Below are positions 42,727 through 55,834 of a stretch of 64,000 bases of DNA, in pieces. Below the pieces are notes generated by a model. That model worked only from the letters and a program-made list of their open reading frames with translations. It was not told the origin of the DNA and searched no databases. The DNA comes from Eledone cirrhosa. Its lineage: Eukaryota > Mollusca > Cephalopoda > Octopoda > Eledonidae. The stretch is taken from assembly GCA_964016885.1 (NCBI GenBank), contig OZ024744.1, positions 65,160,047-65,224,046 on the forward strand, in the 5' to 3' direction. Position numbers and translations under genes: made by a program. Positions within the stretch are counted from its first letter, which is position 1. Each line of letters opens with the position of its first letter.

Positions 42727-43522
42727 TATCATCATCATCTTTTCCATGCTTGCAAGGGTCGAAGGGGTCTTTTCCAGCATAGAATCCCTCCACCTTTTGC
42801 TGTTCTTTGTCATCTCTGTGAGCTTCAGTGCTTTGATATCATCTCTCATAACCTCTGCCCAGGTCTTCTTTAGTCTTCCTTAGTCATCCTTAGTCTTCCT
42901 TTATTGCAGTTTCTTCCCCCTATCTGGTCTTCTTCCCCCTATCATCACTGTTCATGTCTCACTACTATGCAACAACGCACATTGCACACAGGCATCATAC
43001 AGCTGGCCTTTCATTCTCAAAAACAGTTTTCAAGCAAGCTAGTAGCGCTCTAAACTTCTTCCAACTTGTTTTTATTGTAACTACTATGCTCTCAAAGTCA
43101 GGGCCTCCAAGAGAAATTTTGGCAAAGTGGTACAAGACCCCTCTGGGGCCCAAAGCAGGCAAAGATTTTTCTCAAAATGAATGTTGCATGTGTGCTGTGA
43201 GGCCTTCTTAGCTCTTGGGCCTCGGAACAAAGTACTAGCTGGACTGCCCTCTCATAGGCCCTGCTCGTAGTATCCTCCTCCACAACTAATTAGATTACCT
43301 AGGTAGCAGAAGCTATCAACCACTTCTACAGATCCGTCCTGATATCGGAAAAGTTTACTTCACTGATGCTCTTACCACAACCTATCCCTGTGAATCTATT
43401 GCATACAAAATCTACTATTCTGTTTGCTTGCCCACTACACCCAATGTGTACCCAATATTTACATTGTGTACATCAAATAGAGCTTTTACCTACACTTTTT
43501 CTACATTTCAAGTACAGCCACT
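42727..43522 (-). pseudogene. Family A LINE 3' half, remnant
   Basis: CATCATCATCTTTTCCATGC starts the tail. The inverse continues with the short-3'-UTR subfamily end (CTTGCAAGGGTCGAAGG, cf. 37730). C-terminal codons include an ETWTVM-like piece near 42950, the GRP/KLFKSLAS region and, at 43270-43500, remnants of DSFCYLGN and of the PHD-like finger (CVQNR, CTQCKYWVH). A non-LINE insert (SGPPREILAKWYKTPLG codons at 43096-43240) lies in between. Inactive. Confidence 0.6.
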
Positions 43523-44150
43523 TTCCTGTACCTGTTTTGTTAAGTCCCAATGAATAGGATCAACCTAAATATACCAAAACTGCAGGGATTTCCAGAGTTT
43601 GACTGACCAGATGGGACCGTCCATCTTTCTGTTGCTTTCTTTCGATTGTCTTTGTCCTATACACTTCCTATTTTGAATTGATATCCTAAAGACTTAGTCA
43701 TGCGGGCTCTTTTTTAAACTATCAAATAATAGACATCACACCACCTGGCCTGTTCTCCCCTATTCTCCTGTCTTACTTTTTCTACACCTCAGTGTCCTTC
43801 TTGGTATGCACATTGGACTTCAGTCCTTATTCTCTTCTGTTTTACTATTTCTCTCCTGTCTATATTGTTGTTTTCCTTTGGCTAAGCCCTCCTGCATCGG
43901 TCTCTCCTTTCTTTGTCAGTTGACACACTTGGGATACTTTTTCTTCTACATTTGTGTAATTTTCCTAAAGGTATAACTTGTCTCTACCTGTTTTGTTATG
44001 TCCCAATGTGTACTGGAATCAATGGTATCAACCTTAATGTACCAAAACTGTAGTGATTTCCAGAGGTTGACTGAGGAGATGGGACTGTCTGTCTTTCCGT
44101 TGTTCTTTTTCATTGTCTTTGCTCTGTGCACCCCCTATTTTGAATTTATA
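43523..44150 (+). repeat. Direct repeat pair (43523-43690 and 43989-44150)
   Basis: CTGTTTTGTTA.GTCCCAATG, TACCAAAACTG.AG.GATTTCC and GACTG..CAG/GAGATGGGAC occur in the same order in both. The copies are about 466 bp apart. No coding content is recognised. Confidence 0.65.
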
Positions 44151-44157
44151 TATGTGG

Positions 44158-44415
<258 letters not shown>

Positions 44416-44865
44416 ATGATTCGTGATTGTAGAAGCAATTAAATAAAAGGGTAATCGATGGAAGACCCTCATTGTCTATTTATGTGTATATATTCCTAAT
44501 GGATTAAGATTTAGTACCCATTATATCTGAGGATATGAAAGATGAAATCATGAATTGTAAGCCCCTCATACTAGATATAAATTTGACACCATCATCAATA
44601 GTTTAAATTAACAGTTCTTTAATCACAGCAGATGAATGGAGAATAGGTGGTAGTAATACCTGTCCATTACCACAACAGAGGATTTCTCTGGGAACTTCTA
44701 AAGAATCTTTCCTTCAACCACCTGAATGTGACCACATTTAGAACATTTCTCATCCATCTTATCACATAGTTTATTTAAATTCCATCTTATTTTGTTTTAA
44801 TCATCAATTGTCTGATGTTTGGACTGTGTTTGGGTAATCATGTTTAGTATGTTTGAGGCAGATAT
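44416..44865 (-). repeat. Inverted copy of 29756-30171
   Basis: See 29756-30171. This copy has an added ~20 bp near 44790-44812 and stops at the point where the LINE C-terminus starts in the other copy. Confidence 0.75.
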
Positions 44866-45029
44866 TGATCATTTCCACATGAAAAATAATTTTCTTCCAT
44901 CTCTTTCTCATCAGTATGCTATTATATCACCATTTTCGTGTTTCCTTGCAGAACATGCCCTGTTCTTTCATTATGCTGTATTTGTAACTTTTACTCAGTA
45001 TTGAGGAAAGAATGGAATATGAAAATATT

Positions 45030-45323
45030 TCAAGATACAGCCCATCTGTAAAGTGATTGTAGGTGTCACAGCAGAAAGTACTCAGCACATACTGTAAAGT
45101 GGTCGTGTAGGTGTCATGACAAAAAACACCCAGTCCACACTGTGAATGAGGTTGGCACTTGGAAGGGCATCCAGCAGTAGAAACCAAGTCAAAATCAGTT
45201 TTGTGTGTGCAAGACATGATCACCTGACCTAGAATTTCCCATAACGAGACAACTTGTCTAACCCATGCTAGAGTGGAAACATGGACATTAAACGATGATG
45301 ATGATGATGTTGATGATGATGTT
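45030..45323 (+). mobile_element. Family A LINE 3' end with (GAT)n tail
   Basis: Three iterated modules (CTGTAAAGTGATTGTAGGTG, GTAAAGTGGTCGTGTAGGTG, AACACCCAGTCCACACTGTG), then GGAAGGGCATCCAGCAG, CCATGCTAGAGTGGAAACAT, GGACATTAAACGATGATG. Confidence 0.75.
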
Positions 45324-46871
45324 TGTATGTACTGGCTAACTGTAACAGTGTGAATCAGTTAACAAATTATCTTTGATCAGAGTCACTCCGACCATGACCA
45401 TCCTGGCTTTTACCCATTTTCTATCTACCTCCATGTGTGATAGTTATTGGGTCACCATCTTTTTATACATCTGTAAGATGAGATTCAAATAACAGGTGTA
45501 ACACTCTTATCTCATCAAAAATTCAGGTCACAATTATTTAAAACTGAATGACAGAAATGACATGAGTTTGCACCTGTGCATAAGCTGTTGTCAGGACTGA
45601 ACCAGGTTTTGAGGAAATTTCATACATCATTACTGCACAGGTGTCAAGGAGTGTCACAACAGAGATGTATTGTTATACATACATAGCATGCTGTTTATTC
45701 ATGGTTCTTTCTAAATCGAATGAGTTGCCATTCTGAAACTATGAGATCATTTTGTCTAACAATTAATGAGATTTAATGCCACCGCAGATAAATTAACTCA
45801 TGTTGCCTTCATACAAGTGTGACTTTGCTATATTCTGTTAAGTATATGCATTCCTAATTATAGATTTGTTCCTGAAACTACATGAAGGCTTGAGCCTTGT
45901 TTATATATATTTTGTTACCTATTTGCAACACTATTTTGAAACTGCTACAACAACCAACCTTTATCTGGTTTCATGACACTGAACAACCACTAAATCCCTT
46001 CAGTAGGGGCAGGGTATTCAAACTATTTCAATGAGCAATCGTGAGAAAAAATGTCTGCTGATGAATATGCAACCTGTTCAAATTGCTTATGCAATTGCTG
46101 TGGATATGCAGTTGTAATTGAAACTGCACATTCAGTTGAGGCATTAGAAACCACTATGGTCCAGATAAATATGTTTTTTATTGGTAAAATTTGAAATGTG
46201 TGATTTCCAATGCAAATGACTGCAACAATAGTCGATCACTATAAATAATAGTTGAGAAAACTGAGTAAAGTACCCCTAGAAACAGAAAAACATGGAAAAG
46301 GTGTCTGCAAAGAATCAAGCTTCACATCTCTCAAATGCCATCAATTTCATCTTTTGAGAGGATTTTAAGCTTGTAGCCAGAAGTTTAAAAAATCAAGAGG
46401 TTGCACACATTGAGGCAATCTGTTATATTCATCAACAAGAAAACTGACCTAACATTGTACTGTCACCAGAAAAAATTTCTTGTCAGTCAATTGCAAACCA
46501 CTGATCCTGGACACCCAAGAAAAACCACATTAGATCCACCTAGTCTTGTACATGTCTTGTACATGTGCAGGGTTGACTGCCCTCACCCTCAAACTGGCAT
46601 AGCAACTGAACTCTGAACCCCTCTGTCTAAACTCAAACCAACCTCACATCAGTAGGGGAGATACCAGAATCATATACACATTGATCCTGTAGCAAACTCA
46701 GAACACTGCTTACAGACAACTATCAATTCTGTTGGAGCTGATGATATGGTGCAAACAGCTGTTATGTTAGCAATTCAGGTTACAAATATGAGAATTTAAC
46801 ATCTCATGCTCTACCAGTTCACCAGCTTTTCCATTTCAAATTTTACTAGTTTTTTATCCCATCTGAAAGGG
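45324..46871. other. Unique-looking sequence, no gene recognised
   Basis: This is the longest stretch without an identifiable repeat. Open frames are short (largest 71 residues at 46401-46616) and have no motif. The frame at 46401 has no supporting codon or splice signal I can judge. Confidence 0.45.
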
Positions 46872-46981
46872 CTGTTTGTATTTACAAACTGTTTGTATTT
46901 ACAAACTGTTTGTATTTACAAACTGTTTGTATTTACAAACTGTTTGTATTTACAAACTGTTTGTATTTACAAACTGTTTGG
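46872..46981. repeat. 17-bp tandem repeat, palindromic unit
   Basis: About six perfect units of CTGTTTGTATTTACAAA. Each unit holds the inverted pair TTTGT...ACAAA. Confidence 0.95.
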
Positions 46982-47019
46982 TAATACAAAATTAAGTTGA
47001 ACAGTTAATATAACGTACA

Positions 47020-47249
47020 AAGCTGACACTGTAAAGTGGTCATATAGATGTCACAACAATAAGCACCCAGCACTCACTGTAAATGTGGTTGGCGATAAGA
47101 AGGACATTCAGCTGTAACAAACAAGCCAAAATCAGTTCCGTGTGTGTGAATCAAGATCCTCTGACCTGATCTCTCACAAAGGGACTGCTCATCCTACCCA
47201 TGCTAGCATGGAAAATGGACGTTAAACGATGATGCTGATGATGATGATG

Positions 47250-47250
<1 letters not shown>
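47020..47250 (+). mobile_element. Family A LINE 3' end with (GAT)n tail
   Basis: ACTGTAAAGTGGTCATATAG, AAGCACCCAGCACTCACTGT, CCATGCTAGCATGGAAAATG, GGACGTTAAACGATGATGCT. Confidence 0.75.
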
Positions 47251-47284
<34 letters not shown>

Positions 47285-47287
<3 letters not shown>

Positions 47288-47790
47288 ATATTTGAGGATG
47301 ACCAAGTTGCCGATTTTGCCAATAAAAAACACATGCAATAATTGATTTTCATTTCAGCTTTGTTATTATTAATCATTGGTTATTTTGTCGAAGCTCTTTC
47401 GTCACACATTCTGTGACCTCCCCAATGACTATTTGTACTTCTTCTCTGAGTCTCATCTTCTTTCTGGCCTTATTCTTTTTATTCTATCTTTCTTTTCCTT
47501 GCCTGTGCATTCATTTGCATTTGTGCCACAGCGTGTTCTTTTTTTTCTCATGTGACCTATTTTGTCTTCTATCATTGCATTGTAGGGTGGAGGTGTTACT
47601 AGTCCATTCATGTTTTCTGTTGAAATTTGGTCTACTTTCTATTATGTGTGTGGCCTCCATAATTTGTCTGAGTGTTGTGTTGATTCTATCTGAAAATAGG
47701 TTCTTTACTTCTATGTTATCTATCGAGCCATATGTTCTAGTTTGGCATGTAGCTATGTGAGAATGTCAGCCACTAGTTTTTCAGGATTTT

Positions 47791-47797
<7 letters not shown>
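47285..47797 (-). pseudogene. Possible Penelope-like element 3' end (GIY-YIG C-terminus)
   Basis: A minus-strand frame from about 47760 reads TCQTRTYGSIDNIEVKNLFS and RINTTLRQIMEATHIIESRP, then NFNRKHEW. The pattern R--EA--I...P-FNR is like the end of the GIY-YIG endonuclease of Penelope-type elements, but this is a weak match made by eye. The frame then breaks near 47500. The sequence below 47480 is repeated, inverted about itself, at 11597-12030, which would fit opposed 3' ends. No RT domain is visible. Confidence 0.35.
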
Positions 47798-47851
<54 letters not shown>

Positions 47852-48206
47852 GATGGTATCCCAAAGGGAATTGGGAAAAGATCATAGTAAAATAATGTGC
47901 TCAATAGTAAAATAATGTGCTCAGAATAAGCATATATATTATTTAGAAATTACTTCTATATTATTAGAACTGTTTCAGGACATTCCTGATGATTTCAAAC
48001 AAATGAAATAGTTCTACTCCTGTAGAAGTCATTTCTATATATGCATATGTATTATTATAAATAATTTCCTAGCAGAGTTGCATGCTACCTAATATTTCAA
48101 AGTGTACTCTAGCATAAGTTATAGAGATGCTATATCTGTTAATTTTGTCTATCGTTGATGGCTGAGAGAAAGGAGTACTCAATACCAAGGTAGAGTTTTG
48201 ATATTC

Positions 48207-48506
48207 ATTTCATTAAGGCTAAATAGGGAGTTTGTAACTCTGGAGTTTTGCCTGCTAAAACTCATTAGCATTTAAACCAGTTGTATCTGACCAGAATTCT
48301 CTCACGACTTTCTATTCAAACTGGTTGTAACCAGCCACTCATACTGATGTTAAGGTATTGTTCTTAACATAAATAATATCAGAAACTCATAGATTTGATA
48401 TTATTTGAAAATACAATAGTAAATATAGAGTAATATAAATGTTAAAGGGTTAAACAGGCGAAACTCCAGAGTAACAAGACTCCCTATTTAGCCTTAATAA
48501 AATGAA
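48207..48506. repeat. Inverted-repeat arms flanking a MITE
   Basis: Left arm 48210-48254 (CATTAAGGCTAAATAGGGAG, CTCTGGAGTTTTGCC) and right arm 48456-48506 (GGCGAAACTCCAGAGTAACA, CTCCCTATTTAGCCTTAATA) are reverse complements, with the MITE between. Confidence 0.75.
48255..48453. mobile_element. piggyBac-like MITE, copy 7
   Basis: The left end is decayed (CTAAAACTCATTAGCATTTA); the right end AATGTTAAAGGGTTAA is good. It occupies the loop of the 48207-48506 inverted repeat. Confidence 0.75.
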
Positions 48507-48513
48507 TATATAC

Positions 48514-48515
<2 letters not shown>

Positions 48516-48585
<70 letters not shown>

Positions 48586-48590
48586 ATTTG
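48516..48590. repeat. (TA)n then (TG)n tract
   Basis: Simple repeat only. Confidence 0.95.
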
Positions 48591-48879
48591 CATATGTGTA
48601 TGTGTAATTCCTTCTTGTACCAATTCATAGAAATCAAGATACTTATGCCTCCTTCTCTGCTACTGCTGCTGCTGCTGCAGCCAAATGTTCCAGTTTCCTC
48701 AAAAATCCATTTTGTGGTACCTTGCTCCGACTAAGTTGTATGATCAGCTCAACTCACTTTACCATGTTGCTCCTTACTTGAATATATTTAGTAGAGTATG
48801 TGAGGAATTATAATGTTAACACACATATGAACATATACTTTTGTATTTGCATTTTGCTCATCTGTTTAACATCTTATAT

Positions 48880-48956
48880 ATCATCCCCATCATCATCATC
48901 ACCACCACCATCATCATCACCACCACCACCACCATCATCATTATCATCTTCATCAT

Positions 48957-49017
<61 letters not shown>

Positions 49018-49111
49018 CCATCATCATCATCATCGTCATCACCATTTAATATCTATTTTCCATGCTTTCATGGATTAGAGAGAGTATATATGTATGTATG
49101 TGTATATGTAT

Positions 49112-49151
<40 letters not shown>

Positions 49152-49377
49152 ATATACATATATACACATATATATATATTTACATATATTTACATATATA
49201 TACATATATATGTGTATATATGTATAAATATATATATATATATATATATACATATAAATACATACATCTACACATACATATATATGTATATATATATACT
49301 CTAATCCATGAAAGCATGGAAAATAGATGTTAAATGGTGATGACGATGATGGTGATGATGGTGATGATGATGATGAC

Positions 49378-49428
<51 letters not shown>

Positions 49429-49455
49429 GATGATGATGATGATGATGATGATACA
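48880..49455. repeat. Two LINE tails head to head: (ATC)n ... (GAT)n palindrome
   Basis: (CAT)n/(CAC)n at 48890-49045 is followed by TTTAATATCTATTTTCCATG and CTTTCATGGATTAGAG. After ~215 bp of (TA)-rich sequence the reverse complement CTCTAATCCATGAAAGCATG, GGAAAATAGATGTTAAATGG and (GAT)n to 49452 follow. This is the family A terminal block in both orientations. Confidence 0.85.
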
Positions 49456-49512
49456 TATAACTTATATATATATATATATATGTTTATATGTATATATATG
49501 CATATATATATA

Positions 49513-49847
49513 TGTTTATTTGTATATAGCAAATAGAAAATATTTGATGGGAATGCTCATTTGCATATACTATGAACTTGGTAGGTTATAATTAATTGGC
49601 AGTAGCACTAAAATAGTGTTGAGCTTGGTAGGGCTGTATATGAAAGCATATATATATGCATATATATATATATAGCAAGGTTCCCATATATTCATTGTAT
49701 ATAAACATATAGCATATGCTTTCATATACAGTCCTACCAAGCTCAACACTATTTTAGTGTTACTGCCAATTAATTATAACCTACCAAGTTCATAGTATAT
49801 GCAAATGATCATCAGATATTTTCTATTTGCTATATACAAATAAACAT
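49513..49847. repeat. Long palindrome (~135-bp arms)
   Basis: Left arm 49513-49655 (TTGCATATACTATGAACTTG, CTAAAATAGTGTTGAGCTTG) and right arm 49713-49847 (CAAGCTCAACACTATTTTAG, CAAGTTCATAGTATATGCAA) are near-perfect reverse complements around a ~57-bp TA-rich loop. It is non-coding. Confidence 0.85.
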
Positions 49848-50134
49848 CTCCACCAAATGTTTATAATGCAAAATCTATATAGACTCTAACCTATTTCCAT
49901 GTCAGTACCGGTTCAGTGAATGTCGCTGATGAGATCTTAAATCTTAAAACTGCACTGTCTGGTATTCTCGATTGATACTGACATATCTGTAATAAAAGTG
50001 AGAAAAATAAATTTTTTTGTAGCAAAAGAATATTCTTTTGCTCCCACATGTTTATTATATATAAACATAAAGTATATGCTTTTATATTCACCCCTGTTAT
50101 ACTTAACGCTGTATTAGTGCTATATATACAAGTG
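49848..50134. other. No gene recognised
   Basis: AT-rich; no repeat or coding support. Confidence 0.35.
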
Positions 50135-50553
50135 GTCATGTCGGCAACACAACAAAAAGTGCCCAGTTCACACTGTAATGTGGTTGGCATTAGGAAACGC
50201 ATCCAGCTGTAGAAAACCAGCCAGAAACAGTCTTATATGAGCAAGATACGCTCACCCCAACTTGCCTCTAAATGGGACAAACCCGTCTGACCCATGCTAG
50301 CATGGAAGAAAGACGTTAAACAATGATGATGATGAAGATATATACACACTGTAAGGTAGTCATGTAGGTATCATGACAAAAAGCACCCAGCTCACACCGT
50401 AAAGTGGTTGTGTAGGTGTCAAATCAAAAGCACCCAGTACACATTGTAAATATGGTTGGTGTTAGGAAGGGCATCCAGCTGTAGAAATCTAGCCAGAAAC
50501 AGTTCTATACAACCCGTCTAATCCATGCTAGCATGAAAAACAATGATGATGAT
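50135..50553 (+). mobile_element. Two tandem family A LINE 3' ends
   Basis: 50135-50337: GGTCATGTCGGCAACACAAC, GCATCCAGCTGTAGAAAACC, CCATGCTAGCATGGAAGAAA, (GAT)n. 50345-50553: ACTGTAAGGTAGTCATGTAG, AAGGGCATCCAGCTGTAGAA, CCATGCTAGCATGAAAAACA, (GAT)n. A bare (ATC)6 follows at 50593. Confidence 0.7.
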
Positions 50554-50673
50554 ATATATATATAAATATGAATGAATATATATATATATATATCATCATC
50601 ATCATCATCATCATATATATATATATATATATTTATTAAAATAACAGATTAAAGTTTAAACAAAGAATCGCTG

Positions 50674-50698
50674 CTTTCACCCTTAACGGGATCTTCTG
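50674..50698 (-). ncRNA. Hammerhead-like core, degenerate
   Basis: Minus strand: CAGAAGA (50698-50692), 13-nt hairpin (CCC GTTAA GGG), then GAAAG (50678-50674). One base of the CTGANGA box differs. An identical copy is at 59050-59074. Confidence 0.22.
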
Positions 50699-50799
50699 AA
50701 ACTAACAAATAAATATTTGCTCTACGGTTCTTATATATTTGATATATATTTATCCTTATTGAGCCCTCTTTGGATTTTAGTCTTCAAATTTATTATTAT

Positions 50800-50905
50800 T
50801 ACTATATATATATTATTACTATATATATATATTACTATATCTATATTATTACTATATATATATATTACTATATATATATTATTACTATATATATATATAT
50901 ATATA
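50800..50905. repeat. (TA)n/TATTATTAC tandem repeat
   Basis: Units of ACTATATATATATATTATT type, repeated about five times. Confidence 0.85.
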
Positions 50906-51192
50906 AATGTATGTATAGTATATTTGGCAATATACTGTATGTTTAATTAAAAACATTTTGAAGACCATTCGCTATGAGTTTTAAAGTAGTCACTATGTCA
51001 CTTACTTATTCTCGGCAAAAGCAAAGAAGACTGATCGACAGTCCTGTTTCTTGCTTGCTGTCATTTATCAACACCACTCACTCCCTTGCTTCTGCCGAGA
51101 TTTATAGAAGCTGGATTCTTAGGAAATTCCAGTAATATTTAAGAGCTGATTAAACAGAGCAGTTGACTGTCCAGCAAAATTTATATATATAT

Positions 51193-51375
51193 ATATCGTC
51201 ATCATCATCATCATCACCATCTAACGTTTATTTTTTTCCATGCTTGTATGGGTTAGACAGGTTGTCCATGTTATGAGACAAGTCTGGCCAGTTGGCCACA
51301 CCGTACCTTGCTCAAACGGAACTGTATTTTGGCTGGGATTTTTACAGCTGGATGCCCTTCCTAACACCAAACACG
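51193..51375 (-). mobile_element. Family A-like LINE 3' end
   Basis: (ATC)n, CCATGCTTGTATGGGTTAGA, GGCCAGTTGGCCACACCGTA, ACAGCTGGATGCCCTTCCTA. The 3' UTR variant is the same as at 32282-32640. Confidence 0.65.
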
Positions 51376-51589
51376 AGTCACAAGAGTGAGTACTGAAAAA
51401 CATTTTTATTACGGCCAGCCTTGAGTAATGTTACTCTTGAGTTCCTTCCATGTCCTCACAGTGTCATCAAAAAAGGATTTCTTCTCTGATGTTCCTCTGA
51501 GAACACATGAGAAAACCCAGAGTAACATGAATCAAACAAAGACACACATAAAAAAACACAAAATAATTCCAACCATACACTTGTAGATA

Positions 51590-52201
<612 letters not shown>

Positions 52202-52378
52202 CATACAAATGAGGACCTCTTACTGTCATGGTGGATACATTTACATATCTCTACTCTTTTACCTGTTTCAGCCATCCGGCTGAGGCCATGCTTTTTAATG
52301 TATTCTTTTTTTCTTAAAATAACTTCTAAAATATTTCTGGGGTTGTAACAATCAAAATCAAAGACATTTCATTTAATT

Positions 52379-52567
52379 CAGTGAAAATTCTGTTATAACG
52401 AAATTCAAGGGTTTTAAAAAATAATTTGTTATAACAAAAAATACTTTATAACGAGATTGACCAAAACAAATCAAGTGTTTGTTTGTTATTACCTCGGGGA
52501 TTGAAATAAATCCTGTTATACTGAAAAATTTGTTATAATGGTTTTTGTCATAACTGAATTTTACCTG
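52379..52567. mobile_element. MITE-like element with GTTATAACGAA motifs
   Basis: The outer blocks CAGTGAAAATTCTGTTATAA and, in inverse, CAGGTAAAATTCAGTTATGA are imperfect inverted repeats. GTTATAAC-type motifs recur at 52390, 52428, 52446, 52512 and 52533. The superfamily is not assigned. Confidence 0.4.
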
Positions 52568-52732
52568 TATTCTTATTTTATATCAATAAGGAAAGTAATT
52601 TTGAGCCATCAATATAAAGGAAGTAATATGTACAAAAACATACTGACACCCTCACCACCACCATCATCACCACATACACACAAACGCACACACACACAAA
52701 CATACACACACATACAAACACACGACTTAGTG

Positions 52733-53092
52733 ACATACATACTAAAACACATACATCTAAATCACAAATGCATGCAAACACACATTCAAACATACAAACA
52801 CACATACACACACATACAAATACACATTCAAAACACATGTGTATACATACATAGAAATAACACAAACACTTTCACAAGATTCATACATAATATGAAATAC
52901 ACACACACATATACACACACACACACACATATACATAGACACCTAGACACATACATACTAAAACACATGCATCTAATCACAAATGCATGCAAACACACAT
53001 TCAAACATACACATATACACATACAAATACACATTCAAGACACGTGTATGTATACATACAAATAATGCATAAACTCTTTCACAAGATTCATA
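52733..53092 (+). repeat. Tandem duplication (~208-bp period)
   Basis: ACATACATACTAAAACACAT ... AATGCATGCAAACACACATT ... TTTCACAAGATTCATAC occurs at 52733-52888 and again at 52943-53092. Confidence 0.8.
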
Positions 53093-53189
53093 CGGACTAC
53101 ACATAGACATAGACACATAGTAATGATAGTAATGAATGTGCTTGAAGAGAAAAATATATGAAAGTAGACACACACATATATGCAAATAT

Positions 53190-53778
53190 AAAACTTATAT
53201 TCATACATAAATGAGAGAAGCTTTATTCATATTATAGTTAAATAGCAAAAGAAAAAAAAAAACCCTCATGAGGAACAAAAGCTTAAAATTGCTGAAACCA
53301 ATGGGATTAAGAGAATTACAATGAAATCTCCATGCAATCAGTCAACCAGATTTCCTCAAATCATACCGTAACATCTTCAACACAAGGGCGACGTATTGGG
53401 AAATATAATTGTATACAATATATACAGATAGATAAGATGTTCACGGCTTGAATGCCTTTGATAATAGGTTTGTTCAATTAGGGCTGACCTGGGGCTAAAT
53501 AAATACAACAAAATGATCATTGAATCAATAAAGAAGCCAGTATATAGTTGTGTGAGCCATTATAAGTAACAGCCAAATCATTCCAAATTATACACACTGT
53601 TGCCTTTAAAAAAAAGGATACATTATATAGTGTAATCTTTAATCACACTATATCTGAAAAATAGATTAGTTAAACAAGGCTGAATTGCTTTTGATCTTAG
53701 GCTGATCAATCAAGATTGAAAGTTTTTATTGGAAGAAATGACCAGGAGTTAAACTTCACCAACAAAATGATCTTTCAA
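53190..53778. other. No gene recognised
   Basis: AT-rich; no coding or repeat evidence beyond short runs. Confidence 0.4.
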
Positions 53779-55182
53779 GGGTTAGACAGGTCTTCTTCAA
53801 CATATCTTTCCTCCACTTGTTGCGTTTTCTTTTTTCATAATCTCTTCTGTGAGGTTCAGAATGTTGAGATCTTGAGATCAGCTCTCACCACCTCCATCCA
53901 GATCTTTCTCAGTTTTACTCTTCTGCAGCTTCCTTCCACTGGGATCTTTTGGTATTTCTTCACCCAACAGTTACCATCCATACACATCATGTCTCCATAT
54001 TAGTGCAAATAATCTCTATTTATACACTGCTTCTTACACTCAGCTTTTCCCTCAGTTCATCTACGCTATATCATTCAATCATGTTAACATTACACATCCA
54101 TCAGATCGTACTTACTTCATTTTTCTCTGGCATTTGCATAATCCATGCAATCACTACTTATGTTTCACCACCATGCAGCATTGCACTTTGCACATAGGCA
54201 ACATACCGTCTACTTTATACTTAGAGAGAAAATCCAGCAAGGGTACTAACTCAGTGAACTTTTTTTTTTATTCTGGTTATTATGCTTTCAGAGCAGCCCC
54301 CTCTACTGCTTATTAAGCTTTTAGAGCAGCCCCCTCTACTGCTTATTAAGCCACCCAACAGAACCTCCATTGAACCTTCCTCAAATTGAAAATTGTTTAT
54401 GTCACTTGTACACTTACCTTGTACATTTTCTACATACAAATCTACCCTTTCAGTTAGACTGCCTACAATCCCATTTTAAATCTTGTATATCCATATGTTA
54501 CATTGATTACACCATATAGAATTCCTACCTAATCCTTTTCTGTATAACAAGCACAACCATTTCACAATAACTTACTTTGGTCTTTACAAAGTTTTCTTTG
54601 AGGCTTCTTTATTCTAGGTTTTGTTTCCATGATGGAACTTTTTCTCAAGCTCTTTCAGATTTAACTATCAGATATTGATTATCAGTTGTTCTCATAGACC
54701 TTAATTCCTTAATTCCTCTGTTAAGACTTGGAGAAATATAATAAACAGAAGTGGGCTAAAGATTAAGCCTTGATGAACACATATCTGCACATTTCAATAA
54801 ATTCATTATTTACTCCCACATTACTAACATCATATCATGCATTGCTTCTCCCAAATGCACTGCTTCTCCCAAACCATTCATCTACACCTAGTTTTTTTAA
54901 AGATCACAATATGATGGATCATGGTACTCTGTCAAATGCTTTTTCCAGATCTACAAAGGGGCTTACACTTGGCTAGAAATTTCTCTTGTTTCAGCAAGAA
55001 AAGGTGCTTCTTTTTGGCACAAAACCAAACAGCATCGCATCTAATTTAATCAGTTGTGCTACTTTCATAGCTTGATCCATCACTTTATTGTCTCTATAGT
55101 TATCACTTTCCTCTTATAATGATTAATGATTTTACTGCTTTGCTAACCACATATTACCTAATTGACTATGCAAGTGAATAAC

Positions 55183-55391
55183 TTAACCCTTTAGCATTAC
55201 ATTACTCTATATTTACTATTGTATTTTCACTGTAAAGGCTTTACCTCACATGATTATCTTACATAATATTGAATCTACAAGATTTTGATATTATTTATTA
55301 ACAGTATGAACAGCTGGTTATAGCTGGTTTGAACAGAGAGGGGTGAGAAAATTCTGGCCGGGTATGGCCAGTTTAAATACTAAAGAGTTAA
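55183..55391. mobile_element. piggyBac-like MITE, copy 8, inside LINE
   Basis: TTAACCCTTTAGCATTACAT at the left, TAAATACTAAAGAGTTAA at the right, TTAA at both ends. Confidence 0.85.
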
Positions 55392-55834
55392 GTCCTACTT
55401 CAGATGATTTTAGCATCTCAACAACTATCTCTGGTGGTCAGGTAACTTTTGCATTTTTATACACATGGTGGCTTTTTTGACATATATAACTGTCAATCCC
55501 AATAGCTGTTCCTCTGTTGGTTCTGTTGGAGATAGTTCCTCTTCCTTCCACTCATTTTCCACATTCAGTAACCATTCACAGTAACATTTCCAAGCCTATT
55601 TCTTATGAACAAAAATGAGGTTAAATGCTCCAGTGTCATTCGAAACACACTTTTTCTCAACAGCATCTCAACTTTCACTGACACACTGCCTTGCAATGCT
55701 GAATACCTCATGCCTTTGATCCTCTCATTGTATGACATTGGCAAACCTCCTAATTCTAGCTTCTCTTCAATTCTAAACCTGTTGTAAAACTTCTCTTTTA
55801 GCTATTTGAGATTGCTCTCTTCTGCCACCTTTCT

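Noticed and set aside
46401..46616. 71-residue frame in the unique region as a gene
   Set aside because: No motif, low complexity of evidence and no regulatory or splice support.
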